Shown: piece by piece, positions 34,783-44,754 of the stretch | How positions within the stretch are numbered: position 1 is the first letter of the stretch | How the letters are laid out: each line of letters starts with the position of its first letter | Source: Pseudarthrobacter psychrotolerans | GTDB taxonomy: Bacteria; Actinomycetota; Actinomycetes; Actinomycetales; Micrococcaceae | Length of the DNA stretch: 64,000 nucleotides | NCBI RefSeq assembly: GCF_009911795.1 | Contig: NZ_CP047898.1 | Location: 4,526,001 to 4,590,000, forward strand | Direction of reading: 5' to 3' | Notes under the pieces: generated by a model | Database searches by the model: none | What the model was told of the DNA's origin: nothing | What the model saw: only the letters and a program-made list of their open reading frames with translations | Made by a program: the position numbers and the translations under genes

Positions 34783-35697
34783 CTAAGGCAAGCGCTCAAG
34801 CACTCGGCGAACGAAGCTACCGCGACGTGAATTGCGCTCGGAAACGTTCGCTTCGCTTCGTATCTGAGCGAGTTTGGCAATCGGAGCAACTTCGAGGTCA
34901 CCCACGATGACGGCGTTTATGACTTCTTCCGATGCTTCCTGTCGCTTGCGTCTCGCCTTCAGTGCAAGAGATGAAGAGACGGCCGAAGAGACCACTAGAA
35001 TCACCGCCGCAAGGACCCAATGTTGCTCGGTCGCACTCCGCCAGGTCAGGACCAAGCCAAGGAAGCTAATCGGTCCAGCTATCCCCGCTCGAAACTCTGA
35101 TTCTGCCAAAGATTTGTCGTATCGGTCCCAGGATCGCTCTTTCTTTGAATGGAGTTGTACCGCGAGGATGTCAAGGGAATGAAGAACGTGGTACTGAAGG
35201 AAGCTAACAGCTTGACGTGTCATCTCTTCACGCCGATCGAACCCTGTTTCGGCCTCATCGATAAGTTTGCCCAGCTCCGAAGTGGCAGGAAGGTTGAGAA
35301 CCTTGAGGACCTCCTCGGCGGTGGATTTTCTTGACGCTTCCCAAAAGGTGCTTCGTAAAAATATGTCGAAACGCAGCCGGGTTTGCTCAGAGACCGCTTG
35401 AGAGCGCGGCCAGCGGGCGCCTCCTGGAAAGAGCCCGTCAATCCGCTGTATGACGACATCTATCCAGGCGTGGCTAGTCAAGACCATTCCCGCCACGTAG
35501 GCCACAAAGACCACAAGGCCGAGCGTTCCCGCAGGGCCAATGTACTCCACTAGCCTTCGGAGGTTTCCCGCTACAGAGTCGTCGTTAGAGACGTTCGCAA
35601 TCTCATTGCCAAAGATCAGCCAGAGGGTGAATAACAAGATCATCCCCGAAGCCAAGGAAGTCTTGACGTCCCTTAGGTTGGATAGGAATCCGAGCAC
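34783..35697 (-). CDS. Hypothetical integral membrane protein
   Basis: I do not recognise this 304-residue protein. Two hydrophobic helices near the N-terminus (about 17-34 and 55-75) precede a cytosolic helical region rich in charged residues (about 90-195). Two more membrane helices (about 205-245, PISFLGLVLTW and VLAAVILVVSSAVSSSLAL) and a basic tail follow. The topology resembles small membrane-bound proteins often found in defence islands, but no catalytic motif is present. Confidence 0.6.
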   Translation of the reverse strand: MLGFLSNLRDVKTSLASGMILLFTLWLIFGNEIANVSNDDSVAGNLRRLVEYIGPAGTLGLVVFVAYVAGMVLTSHAWIDVVIQRIDGLFPGGARWPRSQAVSEQTRLRFDIFLRSTFWEASRKSTAEEVLKVLNLPATSELGKLIDEAETGFDRREEMTRQAVSFLQYHVLHSLDILAVQLHSKKERSWDRYDKSLAESEFRAGIAGPISFLGLVLTWRSATEQHWVLAAVILVVSSAVSSSLALKARRKRQEASEEVINAVIVGDLEVAPIAKLAQIRSEANVSERNSRRGSFVRRVLERLP

Positions 35698-36190
35698 CAG
35701 TCCTCTTTCAATCGAAGTCGATCAATGCTAGCTGACCGTTCGGCGCCTGGCGCAGCAGGACGGATTACGGCAAGCCTCGACCAGACCGCATCGGCAACGG
35801 CGTGAAAGGAAAGCACTTGCATGACGAGAGATGGGCCCTGTGTGGGCAGGTCTCAGGCGGTTACGGTGCAGATGGTGAAATATTTAGTCCCTGCCCGGTC
35901 ATCGGCCGCAGACTCCGGGTGTCGTTGAGGGCGTCCAAAGTTGCGGTATTCGACCGCCGTGCCGTGGTCACCGGCTTCCGGAGAGGCCAATAGACCGGTA
36001 GCTACGGGAATCAGCAAGGGAACGAGGTCGGCCGTCTGCGCCATGGTTCTGGCGTAGCTCGCTGCCCGTGATCACAGCCCCTTGGAATAGATTCGGCTGG
36101 AGTCTTTCGGTCGGGCATCCTCTTTGTTAGCGTTCGTTCGGATAATCTCTTCGGGAGTCGAGTATTTGTAGGGATAGGGGAGCGCTCCTG
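35698..36190. other. Gap with no recognisable gene
   Basis: About 490 bp between the membrane protein and the divergent HIRAN gene. Short frames exist on both strands but none has a ribosome site and a recognisable product. It should contain promoters for both flanking genes. Confidence 0.5.
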
Positions 36191-36896
36191 ATGGGAAGCT
36201 ATACGCCGCCAGCGGACGAATACGTTCGTCCGGGCGGAAGGGCCGAGTTGAAGCCTAAGACGTGGGTCGACAATCACTACGTTCGCGGAGCGAGTTTTCA
36301 CGCGGAAAATTTCGCCGGTCTTAAGGCAGGCGATGAAATTGCGCTTGAACTGGTCCCCGAACCTGGCAATCCCTACGACCGGTGGGCGGTGGCGCTCCAC
36401 CTCCAAGGCCGACGAGTAGGTTACGTTTCCGCGGAGGACTCAGGTCTGTGGCACGACGTGGTTTTCGCCTATAACCGCACCGGATCGGCAGTTTATGCTG
36501 ACGCCTTTGTCCATACGTACGACGAAGGTAAGACCGGACTGACAGTTCTTCTACCGGGGTTTCACGATGCTGAGCAATTGATGTTAGAACTGGGGCTTTT
36601 CCGAGAATGTGATGCTGTAATTGATGCCCTGCCCGAGGAAGCCCGGGATCGAATATTAGAGTCTGAACGCTTTGGCTTGAGTGCCGCAGATGTGAAGCTC
36701 CTGAGATCCAAGAAGAATCTGGCCCCAAGCTTGAATTGGCACGCGAGCCGAGGATCACGCCTGGAGGACAGATACCCAACTGCTCTTTATCGGCGGCTCA
36801 TTGATCGTGATCAGATCGAGCGTGCGCGGATCTGGGAGGAAGAACAGGCGGCGCGCCAAGAGGCAAAAAAGGAACGTGAGCGGGTTGAAGAAGAGA

Positions 36897-36902
36897 AACG
36901 TG
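36897..36902. repeat. Target-site duplication, left copy
   Basis: AACGTG directly before the IS21 tip; the identical hexamer follows the right tip at 39548-39553. Confidence 0.85.
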
Positions 36903-37050
36903 TGTTAGCGGCCATGAAAAACTGCCCATAGGCGGCCACGGAACTGCCCACTGACGGCCACGAAAACTGCCCGCCGGTGGCCATGAGATCTGCCCACTTC
37001 TTTTAGTTAGCCCTGCTGCTTAAGCGGCAGGAGCCTCTCCCCGGGGTTTG

Positions 37051-38637
37051 ATGACGGTGTCTAGACGCACCAAAGTCGCTCGGGAAGAGGCCCTAATGAA
37101 GTTTGACGGAGAAATCATGGAAATACTTGCTGCGTATGACCTGACCGGATCGTTGCGTGCGGCCGCGGAGCTCACCGGCTGCTCGCACCACACGGTCGCC
37201 CGGCACGTCGCTGCCCGGGACGCGGGCCAACCGATCGCCGAGCCGGTCTACCGGGGCCGGGTCACCGATGCGTTCCTGCCCAAGATCGAAGAGTGGATCG
37301 AGGCCTCCAAGGGCAAGATCCGCGCCGACAAGGCCCACGAGAAACTCCAGGCCCTCGGCTACAGGGGTTCGGAACGCTCGACCCGCCGGGCAGTCGCGCA
37401 GGTCCGCGCGGCCTGGCGGCTGGGCCATGTCCGGGTGCACCGCCCCTGGGTGACCGAGCCTGGGCAGTGGATCCAATACGATTTCGGCGACGGTCCCCTG
37501 ATCGAGGGGAAGAAGACCGTGCTGTTCGTGGCGTGGCTGGCCTGGTCGAGGTTCCGGGTCGTGATCGCCCTGCGGGATCGGACGGCGCCGAGTGTGTTCG
37601 CGGCGCTGGACCGCACGTTCCGTGTCATGGGCGGCGCCCCGACCTACGTCCTGACGGATAACGAGAAGACGGTCACCGTTTCCCATGTCGCCGGGGTCCC
37701 GGTCCGTAACCAGCAGACGGTCGACTTCGCCCGCCATTACGGTGTCACGGTGCTGACCTGCCAGCCGGCGGATCCCGCGTCCAAGGGCGGGGTGGAGGCC
37801 TCGGTGAAGATCGCCAAAGCCGACATCGTGCCCAAGGACACCAACCTGCGCGCCGATTATGCTTCCTTCGCCGAGATCGAAGCGGCCTGCCAGGCGTTCA
37901 TGGACGAGGTCAACAACCGTGAGCACCGTGCGACCCGACGCAAACCCGCCGCGATGCTGGCCGAGGAAGCGCCACGGTTGCACCGCATCCCGGACACCGC
38001 GCACACGGTCGCGTTCGGCCTCTCCCGCAGCGTCCCGGAGAACACACCGATGGTCACGTTCGAGAACGGCCAATACTCCGTCCCGGCCTATCTGCTCGGC
38101 GCGAAGGTGTTCGTCCGATCCCACGGCGCCGGAGGCGACGAGCAGGTCATCGTGGTCCACCACGGCAGCAAGGGCCCGGTGGAAGTCGCCCGGCACCCGC
38201 GCGCCCGGCCCGGCAGCCCGGCGATCAACGACGCGCACTTCCCGGACCACCGGCCCAGGATCCCGGGCGATTACACGGCGAAAGCCAGGACGGCCGCGGA
38301 GGTCGAGTTCCTCGCGATCGGGGACGGCGCCCGGACCTGGCTGCTCGAAGCCGCCGCGGCGGGCACGGCCCGGATGAACGTGAAGATGGCCGAAGCGGTC
38401 GCCCTGGCCAAGATCGCAGGCCAGGCAGACGTCGACCACGCACTGGGAACCGCGGCCATCCATGGCCGCTTCGCGAACAAGGACCTCGCCTCGATCCTCA
38501 ACGCCGCCCTGACCCGCACCACCACCCATGCCGCCGGGGAAACCCGGTCCCTCACCCAAGGCACGGCCGGGTGGGCCGCTATCGGCCGCCCACCCGCAAC
38601 CGGCGGCGCCGCCGGCGTTCTGGAGGAGAGCGCATGA
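37051..38637 (+). CDS. istA: IS21 transposase IstA
   Basis: This DDE transposase of about 528 residues has a helix-turn-helix near the N-terminus (LRAAAELTGCSHHTVARHVAA). The integrase core shows WIQYDFGDGPL, then PTYVLTDNEKTV and then a Glu in GGVEASVKIAKAD. I take ATG 37051; another good start is 37096 (MKFDGEIME). The end overlaps the istB ATG by four bases. All catalytic residues are present. Confidence 0.93.
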   Translation: MTVSRRTKVAREEALMKFDGEIMEILAAYDLTGSLRAAAELTGCSHHTVARHVAARDAGQPIAEPVYRGRVTDAFLPKIEEWIEASKGKIRADKAHEKLQALGYRGSERSTRRAVAQVRAAWRLGHVRVHRPWVTEPGQWIQYDFGDGPLIEGKKTVLFVAWLAWSRFRVVIALRDRTAPSVFAALDRTFRVMGGAPTYVLTDNEKTVTVSHVAGVPVRNQQTVDFARHYGVTVLTCQPADPASKGGVEASVKIAKADIVPKDTNLRADYASFAEIEAACQAFMDEVNNREHRATRRKPAAMLAEEAPRLHRIPDTAHTVAFGLSRSVPENTPMVTFENGQYSVPAYLLGAKVFVRSHGAGGDEQVIVVHHGSKGPVEVARHPRARPGSPAINDAHFPDHRPRIPGDYTAKARTAAEVEFLAIGDGARTWLLEAAAAGTARMNVKMAEAVALAKIAGQADVDHALGTAAIHGRFANKDLASILNAALTRTTTHAAGETRSLTQGTAGWAAIGRPPATGGAAGVLEESA

Positions 38638-39413
38638 GCCCCGTCCCGGACACCGCACCCGCGCTGGCGCCGGAGCTGGAGGCGCTGATGCGGCAGCTGA
38701 AGATGCCCCATGCGAGGGCTCTGGCCCCGGAACTGATCGCGACCGCCCGCGCCCAGCGCTGGGAACCGGCCGAGGTCATCAAAGCCCTCTTCACCGAGGA
38801 AACCGCCGGACGGGCCCGGTCCATGCTCGCCACCCGGCGCAAAGCCGCGGGCTTCCCGACCGGGAAAACCTTCGACACCTGGGACCCCGCCGCCTCCTCG
38901 ATCCCCGCCCCGACACAGCAGGCACTGCGGACGCTGGAATGGATCGGACGCAAGGAGAACGTCGTGATCTGCGGCCCCTCCGGCACAGGCAAGACATTCT
39001 TCCTCGAGGCCCTCGGGCAGCAGGCCGTCGAGGCCGGGATGCGGGTCGCATGGTTCCGCCTCGAGGACCTCGGTGCCCTTATGCGCGCCCACCGCTCCGA
39101 TGACAGCGTCACCAAAGTCGTCGCCCGGATCCTGCGCGCAGATTTAGTGGTGGTCGATGACATAGGACTTTTGCCGGTGGGCACCGACGCGGCCGAGGGC
39201 CTCTACCGCCTCGTCGACGCCGCCTACGAGAAGCGCTCCATCGCGGTGTCCTCAAACTTGCATCCCGCCGGCTTTGACGAGCTCATGCCCAAAACCCTCG
39301 CCACGGCAACCGTGGACCGGCTGCTGCACCACGCCCACCTCTGCCAGACCTCAGGGGATTCAATCCGCCTCAGCCAGGCCCTGGCCGGAAAAGGAGTCAC
39401 ACCAATGAACTAA
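38634..39413 (+). CDS. istB: IS21 helper ATPase IstB
   Basis: This 259-residue AAA+ transposition helper has Walker A GPSGTGKTF and Walker B LVVVDDIGLLPVG. A sensor region follows (SIAVSSNLHPAGFDELMP). It starts at ATG 38634 within the istA stop (ATGA), with GGAGGA just upstream; the longer upstream frame lies inside istA. IstB loads IstA on target DNA and controls insertion. Confidence 0.93.
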   Translation: MSPVPDTAPALAPELEALMRQLKMPHARALAPELIATARAQRWEPAEVIKALFTEETAGRARSMLATRRKAAGFPTGKTFDTWDPAASSIPAPTQQALRTLEWIGRKENVVICGPSGTGKTFFLEALGQQAVEAGMRVAWFRLEDLGALMRAHRSDDSVTKVVARILRADLVVVDDIGLLPVGTDAAEGLYRLVDAAYEKRSIAVSSNLHPAGFDELMPKTLATATVDRLLHHAHLCQTSGDSIRLSQALAGKGVTPMN

Positions 39414-39547
39414 AACCACAACCCAACATGGCCAACGCCACCAAACACCTGGTGGGCAGATCTGGTGGCCATGAATGGGCAGTTTTCATGGCCACCAGCG
39501 GGCATTTCTGCTGGCCGTCCATGGGCACAAACTATTGGCCATTGACA

Positions 39548-39553
39548 AACGTG
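39548..39553. repeat. Target-site duplication, right copy
   Basis: AACGTG directly after the right tip of the IS21 element, matching 36897-36902. Confidence 0.85.
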
Positions 39554-40041
39554 CTGCAAAAGCGGCGGCCGAAGAGACCTTCGCTGCACACGTATTGGTC
39601 CTCCACAAGGCTGGCGCGACAATCAGTGCAATGCGGCGTGAACTTGGATGTTCAGACTCCCGGATCAAACGTGTTCTAGAGCTGAACGGGGTGGACCGTA
39701 TACCTCAGCAGAACCACGCTTCGAAGGACGAGCGCTTGGTGCGAGCTCAGCGCGCACTACGGCTTCAAGAGGGCGGCTATACGCGAAATGAGATTGCGGC
39801 CAAAATGGAGTGTTCGTTTGAAACGGTCAAGGCCATGCTCAAAGACGCAAAATTCTATGCTGACCCATGGACCGACGTAGAACGCCTGTACTTGGTTCGA
39901 ACCTCGAGGGATCCTTCTGTGACGATTCTGAGCTTTGATGCTGCAGCAACTAAGTTGCAGGTGACGCCGTCGAAGCTCAAGAGCGCCAGAAGAGACTTCA
40001 GCATCGTCTCCAGCCTCCATCCCAATATCTTGGAGTCCTGA

Positions 40042-40335
40042 GGCAGGAGGGCTGCGGGACTGACACGAGCACGGAATAGGACCTTCCTCCCTTCGCTACT
40101 GCGGTGCGGACGTTTCAGCTCGACGCCTCGACTCTGGGTGTTGTCCGCAGACCAGCAAAACGCTGCTGGCAATCATTGCGTCCCAACTATGTATCTCCAA
40201 CGATCGAGACTTTCCTAAGGCGGGACGAACAACGTTCTTTGGCGCGGTACCGGCCCATTGGACGGCGCGCGTGTGGTGGGCGGCGTCCTAGAGAATAACT
40301 GCACTTACCGAGGCACGACCTTTCGCGAAGACGGC
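40042..40335. other. Gap with a repeat fragment
   Basis: Nearly 300 bp between the HIRAN gene remnant and the regulator stop. No gene is seen. GGCTCAACCACCGG at 40333-40346 is a fragment of the dispersed palindrome and overlaps the regulator stop. Confidence 0.5.
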
Positions 40336-41615
40336 TCAACCACCGGATGAAGCCCGGAACGACAGATACCGCGCATCCCCGCGACCCACCAGCTGTCCCA
40401 GCGCCTCGACAGCCTCAAAATCCGCGGCACCCATGTCCGTGCACAGCCAGCGGATCAGAAGCCCCGCGTCGCCGCTGGACCGCACGGCCGAGCCGAGGGC
40501 CAGGTCCAGTTGATCCCGGAGCAGCTGGACGGCAAGGGCCCCGAGCGGCTGAGCAGGGGAGCCCGGTACGCCTCCAGCGCGTCAGCCACCCGTCCCTCGT
40601 GCAGCAGCCGCAGGACCCGCCCCGAATCCGAACGACCGGCCAGGCCGGCGACGAACCGGTAGGGGTTCGACTCCACGGCATCGCCCAGCATGGAGCGGAC
40701 CCGGAACATCTCTGTGCGGATGGCCTGCGGCGTGCCCGCGTCCCCATAGAGCTCATAGGCCAGTTCCTCGGCCGTCCAGCCCTGGGCGCGTGAATCCAGC
40801 AGCGCCAGGATTTCCGCCCGGCGCAGCGTCAGCGGCATCCGGCTGCCGTCCCGAAACACCGCGGCAGGCTTGTCCCCGAGAAGCTCCAGCGACTCAACGG
40901 CCGCAACCGGCCGGCGGATTGACTGCCGGGACGCACCCCGGGGAGATGAGGCACTCAAGGACGTCCCGCCGTCGGGCGTTCCCAACAGCGCCTCCGCCAC
41001 CCGGACCGCGCACCGCACCATCCGCAGCGTGTCCGCGCTGAGAGTGTCCAGCGGTCCGGAGACATCGAGTACTCCCAACAACGCACCCGTCAAAGGGTCC
41101 GTGATGGGCGCCGCCGTGCACGCCCACTCGTGGTGGGTGCGGACCAGGTGCTCGGCGGAGAACAGCTGCACAGGCCGGCCGGTGACCAGCGCCTCGCTGA
41201 TGGCGTTGGTGCCGATACCGGCCTCGGACCAGTCGGCCCCTTCGGAGAACTCAAGCCGGTCCGCCCGCCGCAGCACCTCCGGGCTGCCCACCCGCCACAG
41301 GATCTCGCCGCGGGCGTCGGTCAGCACCAGCAGGTGCCGGCCGGAACTGGAGTCGTCGGCCAGCAGGTCGCTGAGCGCCGGCATGACCTGCTGGAGCCGG
41401 TGCTCCCGCCGCAGCTCCAGGACGTCGGCGGCGTCGTGCAGGTGCCGCGGGCTGTGCTGGTCCGGGCTGATGCCCAGGGCCATGGAGCGGCGCCATGAAT
41501 CCGCCAGGTTGTTGGGGATCTCCGGGCGCGGGACGCCGGAGATGACCAGTTCGTGGGCGCGGCGCAGGGCGCGCGAGTACTTCGCCGGATCCGAAAACCT
41601 CAGGCCGTAGTCCAA
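40336..41615 (-). CDS. GAF-domain transcriptional regulator (one-base frameshift near the 3' end)
   Basis: The long frame gives 386 residues with an AcoR-type layout. The N-terminal region has the typical SWRRSMALGISPDQ (about 41-54). A GAF domain spans about 90-210 (WSEAGIGTNAISEAL...HHEWACTAAPI). The central AAA+ ATPase of AcoR is absent; instead a winged helix is likely at about 255-330. After LLSRSGPL the frame breaks. Inserting one base in the G4C3 run at 40536-40542 restores AVQLLRDQLDLALGS and continues to a TGA at 40336-40338. That stop is supplied by a dispersed-repeat GGTGGTTGA word. It probably activates the divergent monooxygenase/dehydrogenase genes. Confidence 0.78.
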
Positions 41616-41660
41616 AGCAGTGTCCTCCTCACCGGCGGCGTCCTTGCCGGCAGTGCCCGT

Positions 41661-41676
41661 GTAACGCGGCTGTTAC
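41661..41676. promoter_or_regulatory. Inverted repeat, possible activator site
   Basis: GTAAC-GCGGCT-GTTAC is a perfect 5-6-5 dyad between the regulator start and the monooxygenase start. Its place and shape fit a binding site for the GAF-domain regulator. Confidence 0.45.
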
Positions 41677-41694
41677 CCCCACTGCGTTCCAATA

Positions 41695-41708
41695 GTGATG
41701 CAGCTCAC
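41695..41708. promoter_or_regulatory. CRP/GlxR-like site
   Basis: GTGA-TGCAGC-TCAC matches the core of the CRP/GlxR consensus (GTGA-N6-TCAC), 90 bp upstream of the monooxygenase start. It suggests cAMP-type carbon-source control. Confidence 0.4.
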
Positions 41709-41797
41709 GCCCGTCCCAGCATAGCGCAGGGGATTCCGGCGGGACGGGGCCGCCGGGACCAACAGAGACACGGACCATGACACACAAGGGAGTGGAA

Positions 41798-43587
41798 ATG
41801 ACCGAAACACCCACCGCAGCCGCGCAGGCCTGGCTGACGGAACTGGATACCGCCCTGCAGCAGCGCGACGTGGACGCCGCGCTGGAGCTATTCGAGGACG
41901 ACAGCTACTGGCGCGACTTCGTGGCGTTCACCTGGAACCTGAAAACGATGGAAGGCAAATCGGACATCCGGCAGATGCTCGAGGCCACGCTGGACCACGT
42001 GCAGCCCGCCAACTGGACTCTGGCCGAGGACGCCACGGGCAGCGCCGGCACCACAGAAGCCTGGATCACGTTCGAAACCGGCGCCGCCCGCGGCTACGGC
42101 CACCTCCGGCTGCGGAACGGCAAATGCTGGACGCTGCTCACCACCATGCAGGAGCTGAAGGGCTTCGAGGAGAAGAAGGGCACCCGCCGCGAGAAGAGCG
42201 TGGCGCACGAGATCATCAAGGGCCGGCGCTCCTGGCTGGAACAGAAGGAGGAGCGCGAGGCGCGGCTCGGCTACGAGGAGCAGCCCTACACGGTCATCAT
42301 CGGCGGCGGGCAGGGCGGCATCGGCCTCGCGGCCCGGCTGCGGCGCCTGGGCGTCCCCACCCTCGTCATCGAGAAGAACCAGAAGCCGGGCGACTCCTGG
42401 CGGAACCGCTACAAGTCCCTGCACCTGCACGACCCCGTCTGGTATGACCACATGCCGTACCTGAAGTTCCCCGACGACTGGCCCGTCTTCGCCGCCAAGG
42501 ACAAGATCGGCGACTGGCTGGAGCACTACACCCGGATCATGGAGCTGAACTACTGGGGCGGCACCGAGTGTGTGGGTGCCGAGTTCGACGACGGCACGCA
42601 GGAATGGGTGGTCAGCGTAGTTCGTGACGGGGAACCGGTGACGCTGCGGCCCAAGCAGCTGGTGTTCGCCCTGGGCGTCTCGGGCTACCCGAACATTCCC
42701 GCGTTCGACGGCGCGGGCTCCTTCCTGGGGAACAGCGCCATTCGTCGCAGCACCCTGGCGGCGGAGACTGGACCGGGAAGAAGGCCGTGGTGATCGGCTC
42801 CAACAACTCCGCGCACGATATCTGCGCGGACCTTTGGGAGCACGGCGCCGACGTCACCATGGTGCAGCGGTCCTCCACGCACATCGCCCGGAGCGAGTCG
42901 CTGATGGACCTCGCGCTCGGAGACCTGTACTCCGAGAAGGCTTTGGCGGCCGGGGTGACCACCGAGAAGGCCGACCTGCTGTTCGCGTCGCTGCCGCTGC
43001 GAATCCTGCCAGAGGCGCAGGTGCCGGTGTACCAGGAGATGGCTGCCCGGGATGCTGACTTCTACTCCCAGCTGGAGGCCGCCGGGTTCGATCTGGACTT
43101 CGGCGTGGACGGGTCCGGGCTGTTCGTGAAGTACCTGCGGCGCGGCTCCGGCTACTACATCGACGTCGGCGCCTCCCAGCTGATTATCGACGGCCGGGTG
43201 CAGCTGAAGTCCGGGGAGGTCTCCAAGATCACCGGCAACGCCGTGGTCCTGAACGACGGATCCGAGCTGGAAGCGGACCTGATTGTGTACGCCACCGGCT
43301 ACGGCTCCATGAACGGCTGGCTGGCGGACCTGGTCTCTCCCGAAATCGCGGACAAAGTAGGAAAATGTTGGGGGTACGGCTCGGACACTCCGAAGGACCC
43401 GGGCCCCTGGGAAGGGGAGCTGCGCAACATGTGGAAGCCCACCAACGTGCCCAACCTCTGGATCCACGGCGGCAACCTGCACCAGAGCCGGCACTACTCC
43501 TCGTACCTGGCCCTGCAGCTCAAGGCCCGGATGGAAGGGCTGGAAACCCCGGTGTACGAACTGCAGCCCAGTCACCACAGTCGCTGA
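41798..43587 (+). CDS. FAD-dependent monooxygenase with N-terminal NTF2-like domain (one-base frameshift)
   Basis: The first 130 residues form an NTF2/SnoaL-like domain (DAALELFEDDSYWRDFVAFTW). The FAD site VIIGGGQGGIGLAARLRRLG follows at about 165, and the oxygenase frame ends prematurely. The next frame continues with the NADPH site VVIGSNNSAHDICADLWEHGADVTMVQRS, cut here to its core GSNNSAHD, and runs to the normal end including IVYATGYGSMNGWL. Adding one G to the run at 42729-42732 gives a single protein of about 596 residues. The fold suits a flavin-containing or Baeyer-Villiger-type monooxygenase. ATG 41798 has AAGGGAG seven bases upstream. It is probably co-transcribed with the dehydrogenase 45 bp downstream. 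Confidence 0.8.
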
Positions 43588-43632
43588 ACCGAAACCGTTG
43601 GGCTGTACCCGCTAAGCATGGAAGGAACCATC

Positions 43633-44688
43633 ATGAAGGCTGCACGTTTCCACGGCCGCAAGGACATCCGCATCGAGGACATTCCGGAGCCGGAACTGCG
43701 GGCAGGAACGGTGAAGATCGACGTCGCCTGGTGCGGCATCTGCGGAACCGACCTGCACGAATACCTGGAAGGCCCCATCTTCGTCCCCGCACCGGGGCAT
43801 CCGCACCCGCTCTCCCACGAGGAAGCACCGGTGACCCTGGGGCACGAATTTTCCGGGACTGTGTCCGAAGTCGGCGAAGGGGTGGAGGGGCTGGAAGTGG
43901 GTGACAACGTCGTCGTCGAACCCTATTTTGTGGACGACGACTGCGACATGTGCACGGCGGGCAGCTACCACCTGTGCCGGCAGATGGGCTTCATCGGGCT
44001 CTCCGGCGGCGGCGGGGGCCTGAGCGAAAAGATCGTGGTGGAGAAACGGTGGGTGCACCCCATCGGCAGCATTCCCCTGGACGAGGCGGCCCTGATCGAG
44101 CCGCTGTCCGTGGCCCACCACGCGGTGGCGCGCAGCGGCGCCAAGGCCGGCGACGTGGCCCTGGTGGGCGGGTCGGGCCCCATCGGGCTGCTGACCGCGG
44201 CCGTCCTCAAAGGCATGGGCGTGACCACGATCATCAGCGAACTGACCCAGGCCCGCAAGGAAAAGGCCGTCTCCAGCGGCGTCGCGGTCCATGTGCTGGA
44301 CCCCAGCCGGGAGGACGTTCCGGCGCGGGTGCGGGAACTGACCGGGGGAACGGGGGCGGACGTCGCGTTCGAGTGCGCCGGGGTGAACGCGGTGCTGGAC
44401 ACCATGCTCGACGCCGTCCGGCCGGGAGCCGTGGTGGTCAACGTATCCATCTGGGGTGCGCCGGCAACCGTGGACATGCAGAATCTGGTGCTCAAGGAGA
44501 TCGACCTCCGCGGCACCATCGCCTACGTCCGGGACCACCCCGCCGTCATCAAGATGGTGCAGGACGGCAAGGTAGACCTCAAGCCCTTCATCACCGGCCG
44601 GATCGCGCTGGAGGACCTGGTGGAGCAGGGCTTCGACACCCTCATCAACCACAAAGACACGGCCGTGAAGGTGCTGGTGCACCCGTAA
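43633..44688 (+). CDS. Zinc-dependent 2,3-butanediol / sec-alcohol dehydrogenase
   Basis: This 351-residue medium-chain dehydrogenase has catalytic zinc ligands in WCGICGTDLHEY (Cys) and TLGHEFSGTV (His-Glu). DDDCDMCTAGSYHLC gives the structural-site cysteines in part. The NAD-binding motif is VGGSGPIGLLTAAVLKGMG. The length and HEYLEGPIF loop match butanediol dehydrogenases. The start at 43633 has GGAAGGA upstream. With the monooxygenase and GAF regulator it forms a likely alcohol/ketone catabolic unit, and a terminator follows. Confidence 0.88.
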   Translation: MKAARFHGRKDIRIEDIPEPELRAGTVKIDVAWCGICGTDLHEYLEGPIFVPAPGHPHPLSHEEAPVTLGHEFSGTVSEVGEGVEGLEVGDNVVVEPYFVDDDCDMCTAGSYHLCRQMGFIGLSGGGGGLSEKIVVEKRWVHPIGSIPLDEAALIEPLSVAHHAVARSGAKAGDVALVGGSGPIGLLTAAVLKGMGVTTIISELTQARKEKAVSSGVAVHVLDPSREDVPARVRELTGGTGADVAFECAGVNAVLDTMLDAVRPGAVVVNVSIWGAPATVDMQNLVLKEIDLRGTIAYVRDHPAVIKMVQDGKVDLKPFITGRIALEDLVEQGFDTLINHKDTAVKVLVHP

Positions 44689-44716
44689 GGCTGCCGGGCG
44701 GCCGCCCGACATGGAA

Positions 44717-44754
44717 GGAACGACGACGGCGGGAGACGGTTTCGCCGTCGTTCC
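44717..44754 (+). terminator. Terminator after the dehydrogenase
   Basis: GGAACGACGACGGCG pairs with CGCCGTCGTTCC with a small bulge, 28 bp after the stop; a short TCC/T stretch follows. Confidence 0.75.

Larger units (their letters stand above)
36903..39547 (+). mobile_element. Complete IS21-family insertion sequence, 2645 bp
   Basis: The left tip TGTTAGCGGCCATG and the inverted right tip TGTCAATGGCCAAT share the TGT.A..GGCCA end. They are bounded by a 6-bp direct repeat. Subterminal repeats of the GGCCA...CTGCCCA type occur four times on the left (36909-37000) and inverted three times on the right (about 39475-39540). This is the multi-site end architecture of IS21. istA and istB are intact. 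The insertion splits a HIRAN gene. Confidence 0.92.
36191..40041 (+). pseudogene. HIRAN-domain protein gene split by an IS21 element
   Basis: Deleting the 2645-bp element and one AACGTG copy joins 36191-36902 to 39554-40041 in frame. The junction reads EEEKR-AAKAAAEE, giving one 399-residue protein. The N-terminal part (about 30-95) is a HIRAN domain (VRGASFHAENFAGLKAGDEI, EPGNPYDRWAVALHL, VGYVSAED), a DNA-end or stalled-fork recognition module. A charged coiled coil spans the junction. The C-terminal part has two helix-turn-helix-like units (GATISAMRRELGCSDSRIKR and GYTRNEIAAKMECSFETVKA). In this genome the product is truncated at about 246 residues. Confidence 0.85.

Noticed and set aside
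38571..38633. Upstream extension of istB
   Set aside because: Arg-rich out-of-frame reading of the istA 3' end; the ATG in the ATGA overlap with GGAGGA is the real start.
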